Under the pieces are notes generated by a model. The model did no database searches and was not told where the DNA came from. It was given only the letters and a program-made list of their open reading frames with translations. Both the position numbers and the translations under genes were made by a program. From assembly GCA_945873755.1 (NCBI GenBank), contig CAMCEM010000012.1, forward strand, positions 1 to 35,707: 35,707 nt of DNA. Reading direction: 5' to 3'. The DNA is from Chitinophaga pinensis. GTDB taxonomy: Bacteria; Bacteroidota; Bacteroidia; UKL13-3. This document shows, piece by piece, positions 34,122 through 35,707 of this stretch (the stretch's first letter is position 1; every line of letters starts with the position of its first letter).

Positions 34122-34304
34122 TTACTTAATTTCTTTGTGTACAGTTTTACGTTTCAAAATTGGGTTGTATTTTTTCAATTCTAAACGTTCAGTTGTATTT
34201 TTTTTGTTTTTGGTAGTTATGTAACGACTAGTTCCTGGCATACCAGAAGTTTTGTGTTCGGTACATTCCATTATAACTTGTATTCTATTTCCTCTTTTTG
34301 CCAT
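34122..34304 (-). CDS. rpmG: Ribosomal protein L33
   Basis: A 60-residue large-subunit protein, [19 protein letters not shown] at the start and [20 protein letters not shown] in the middle, the Bacteroidota form. It has one cysteine only (C14), so it is the zinc-free type. It lies 19 bases after rpmB. Confidence 0.97.
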   Translation of the reverse strand: MAKRGNRIQVIMECTEHKTSGMPGTSRYITTKNKKNTTERLELKKYNPILKRKTVHKEIK

Positions 34305-34323
34305 TTGTATTAATCTCCTCTAA

Positions 34324-34554
34324 TTAAATTTTGCCGTTTTTAACAAAATCGTTCAACACTTTTGATATTCCTTTTTTAGAAATTGTCTTGATTGCTTTTG
34401 TGCTCACACGCAAACTAATCCATTGACCTTCTTCAGGAATAAAAAATTTTTTATCTTGTAAATTTGGATAAAAACGTCTTTTTGTTTTCGTATTTGAATG
34501 CGAAACGTTATTACCTTTCAATGCTTTTTTACCTGTTAAATCACAAACTCTCAT
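34324..34554 (-). CDS. rpmB: Ribosomal protein L28
   Basis: A 76-residue large-subunit protein, with the conserved CDLTGKKALKGNNVSHSNTK (4-23) and RRFYPNLQ. First gene of the rpmB-rpmG-DUF4295 group, with a promoter at 34579-34608. Confidence 0.97.
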   Translation of the reverse strand: MRVCDLTGKKALKGNNVSHSNTKTKRRFYPNLQDKKFFIPEEGQWISLRVSTKAIKTISKKGISKVLNDFVKNGKI

Positions 34555-34578
34555 CGCTTTTTTCTTTTATAAGGGCTG

Positions 34579-34608
34579 CAAATATCTTATTTTTAATTTC
34601 AAATACAA
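34579..34608 (-). promoter_or_regulatory. Promoter of rpmB-rpmG-DUF4295
   Basis: On the minus strand TTG (34608-34606), exactly 19 bases, GATATTTG (34586-34579). One mismatch to TAnnTTTG. A start near 34572 would leave a leader of about 18 bases before the rpmB ATG. Confidence 0.6.
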
Positions 34609-34747
34609 GCATATTGTAAAAAAACTTTAAAAAAAGTTCTTTTTTATTTCATTACAGGTTTAAAACTTCTATTTTATTAGTGTCAATAAAAACTATAAAT
34701 ATTATCATAATTTAATATTTAACCTTACATTTTTATACTTTCGCATT

Positions 34748-35401
34748 ATGATTAGTTGGTGGAAAATAGCTGGTTTTATATTAGTGCTTTACTCTATTAT
34801 TTTAGGAATATTAGGTGCGGTTCCTAATTTGCCAATTTTAGAAAATAGTATTCGCAATTTATATTTCCATGTTCCAATGTGGTTTACAATGATTGCTCTT
34901 TTACTTTTTTCATTTATAAAATCAATACAAACTTTAAATAATAAAAATGTAGTAAACCTAAAATTTGATTCAGAAGCAGAAGTTTATGCAAAAACTGCTT
35001 TGGTTTTTGGCATTGCAGGTTTGTGTACTGGAATGATTTGGGCCAAAAATACTTGGGGTGCCTATTGGACCAACGATCCTAAATTAAATGCAGCTGCAGT
35101 TGCTATGCTTTTATACGCTGCTTACTTTGTATTAAGAAGTAGTATTGATGAGGAGGAAAAGCGAGCTAGAATTTCGGCTGTTTTCAATATTTTTTGTTTT
35201 CCCATTTATATTGTTTTGGTTTTTATATTACCTCGATTAACCGATTCGTTGCATCCGGGAAATGGCGGAAATCCTGGTTTTAATAGCTATGATTTGGACA
35301 GTAGATTGCGAATGATATTTTATCCCGCTGTTTTAGGTTGGATTTTAATTGGATTTTGGATAGCCAATATTGGCAAAAGAATTAAAAACTTAAGTATTTA
35401 A
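34748..35401 (+). CDS. ccmC: Cytochrome c maturation membrane protein CcmC
   Basis: Inner-membrane protein that holds heme on the periplasmic side and hands it to CcmE. Six membrane segments in 217 residues. The WWD-type motif is WGAYWTNDPKLNAA, and heme-contact histidines lie in YFHVPMW (before) and DSLHPGNGG (after). Length is normal for CcmC. It starts a plus-strand operon in which the ccmD-like and ccmE genes follow at short spacing. Confidence 0.93.
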   Translation: MISWWKIAGFILVLYSIILGILGAVPNLPILENSIRNLYFHVPMWFTMIALLLFSFIKSIQTLNNKNVVNLKFDSEAEVYAKTALVFGIAGLCTGMIWAKNTWGAYWTNDPKLNAAAVAMLLYAAYFVLRSSIDEEEKRARISAVFNIFCFPIYIVLVFILPRLTDSLHPGNGGNPGFNSYDLDSRLRMIFYPAVLGWILIGFWIANIGKRIKNLSI

Positions 35402-35402
35402 A

Positions 35403-35579
35403 ATGAAATTTATAATTAATCAAGCTAAATTAGACGCTAGCCAAATGAACGATTTATTTGGAAATGGCAAAATGGATGTAGTTGTAACAGTTATTGCTAT
35501 TATTTTTACCTTACTTTGCGGTTACCTAGTAATGATGGATTTACGCCTACGTAAATTAGAAAATAAAGATAAAAAGTAA
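35403..35579 (+). CDS. ccmD: CcmD-like small membrane protein
   Basis: A 58-residue protein with one membrane helix (VVVTVIAIIFTLLCGYLVM, about 26-44), a polar N-terminus (MKFIINQAKLDASQMND) and a charged tail (DLRLRKLENKDKK). CcmD is a single-helix partner of CcmC and CcmE. The assignment rests on size, topology and position one base after the ccmC stop. Confidence 0.8.
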   Translation: MKFIINQAKLDASQMNDLFGNGKMDVVVTVIAIIFTLLCGYLVMMDLRLRKLENKDKK

Positions 35580-35583
35580 CAAT

Positions 35584-35707
35584 ATGAAAAAATCAAGTAT
35601 AATAATTATAGTACTTATTGCTATAGCAATTGGAGCAATTATTAGTACATCGGCCGATGCAAGTAGCTATGAAAATTTTTCGGTAGCAACTGAAAATCCC
35701 GGAAAAG
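35584..35707 (+). CDS. ccmE: Cytochrome c maturation heme chaperone CcmE (5' part)
   Basis: The first 41 codons of a gene cut by the window end. It reads MKKSSIIIIVLIAIAIGAII, a single membrane anchor, then STSADASSYENFSVATENPG, the usual start of CcmE in Bacteroidota. The heme-binding histidine lies beyond the edge. It begins four bases after the CcmD-like gene. Confidence 0.82.
   Translation, partial: MKKSSIIIIVLIAIAIGAIISTSADASSYENFSVATENPGK

Overview
This is about 35.7 kb of a very AT-rich bacterial chromosome that clearly belongs to the phylum Bacteroidota. Markers for that are gldKLMN and porP/sprF of the type IX secretion and gliding machinery, the rpmB-rpmG-DUF4295-ftsY-rimO block, an Omp28-family lipoprotein, bacillithiol synthesis (bshC), and promoters of the Bacteroidota form (TTG, 19 bases, TAnnTTTG). 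I cannot place it below phylum. No tRNA, rRNA, CRISPR array, transposase or phage gene is visible. The content is mostly core chromosome.

Layout. 1-1500: metK with a strong terminator, preceded by a few codons of a divergent gene. 1.8-15.7 kb: a long same-strand (minus) cell-envelope cluster. Read in its own direction it is miaB, a membrane protein related to the MtfA peptidases but without the zinc motif, a sigma-54 activator without a sensor domain, an LPP20-type lipoprotein, an Omp85 barrel, a DUF4271 membrane protein, hemD, [terminator], porP/sprF, gldK, gldL, gldM, gldN, [terminator]. gldK has its own well-formed promoter. 16.0-17.8 kb: a plus-strand pair, a Nif3-like protein and a coiled-coil zinc-ribbon protein. 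18-25 kb: accessory genes (a small outer-membrane protein, a beta-lactamase-fold hydrolase, a coiled-coil protein, a secreted protein of unknown function divergent from a periplasmic GH13 alpha-amylase, and a small membrane protein). 25.2-28.4 kb: an operon of an outer-membrane beta-barrel (DUF6029), an Omp28 lipoprotein and a DUF1684 lipoprotein. 28.5-34.6 kb (minus): bshC, then rpmB-rpmG-DUF4295-ftsY-FAD reductase-rimO. 34.7 kb to the end (plus): start of a cytochrome c maturation operon, ccmC-ccmD-ccmE (ccmE cut by the window edge).

How it fits together. The minus cluster links a regulator (sigma-54 activator plus a possible membrane partner) to outer-membrane biogenesis proteins and the type IX secretion core. 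A near-consensus sigma-54 promoter lies directly in front of the lipoprotein gene that follows the activator. Intergenic DNA from about 15.7 to 31.7 kb carries short tandem and inverted repeat families at gene ends, and a roughly 107-bp dispersed element occurs twice (1551-1657 and 20741-20848) with one compensating base-pair change in its hairpin. The two observations I find most worth following up are the inactive MtfA-like protein beside the sensorless sigma-54 activator, and this dispersed structured repeat.
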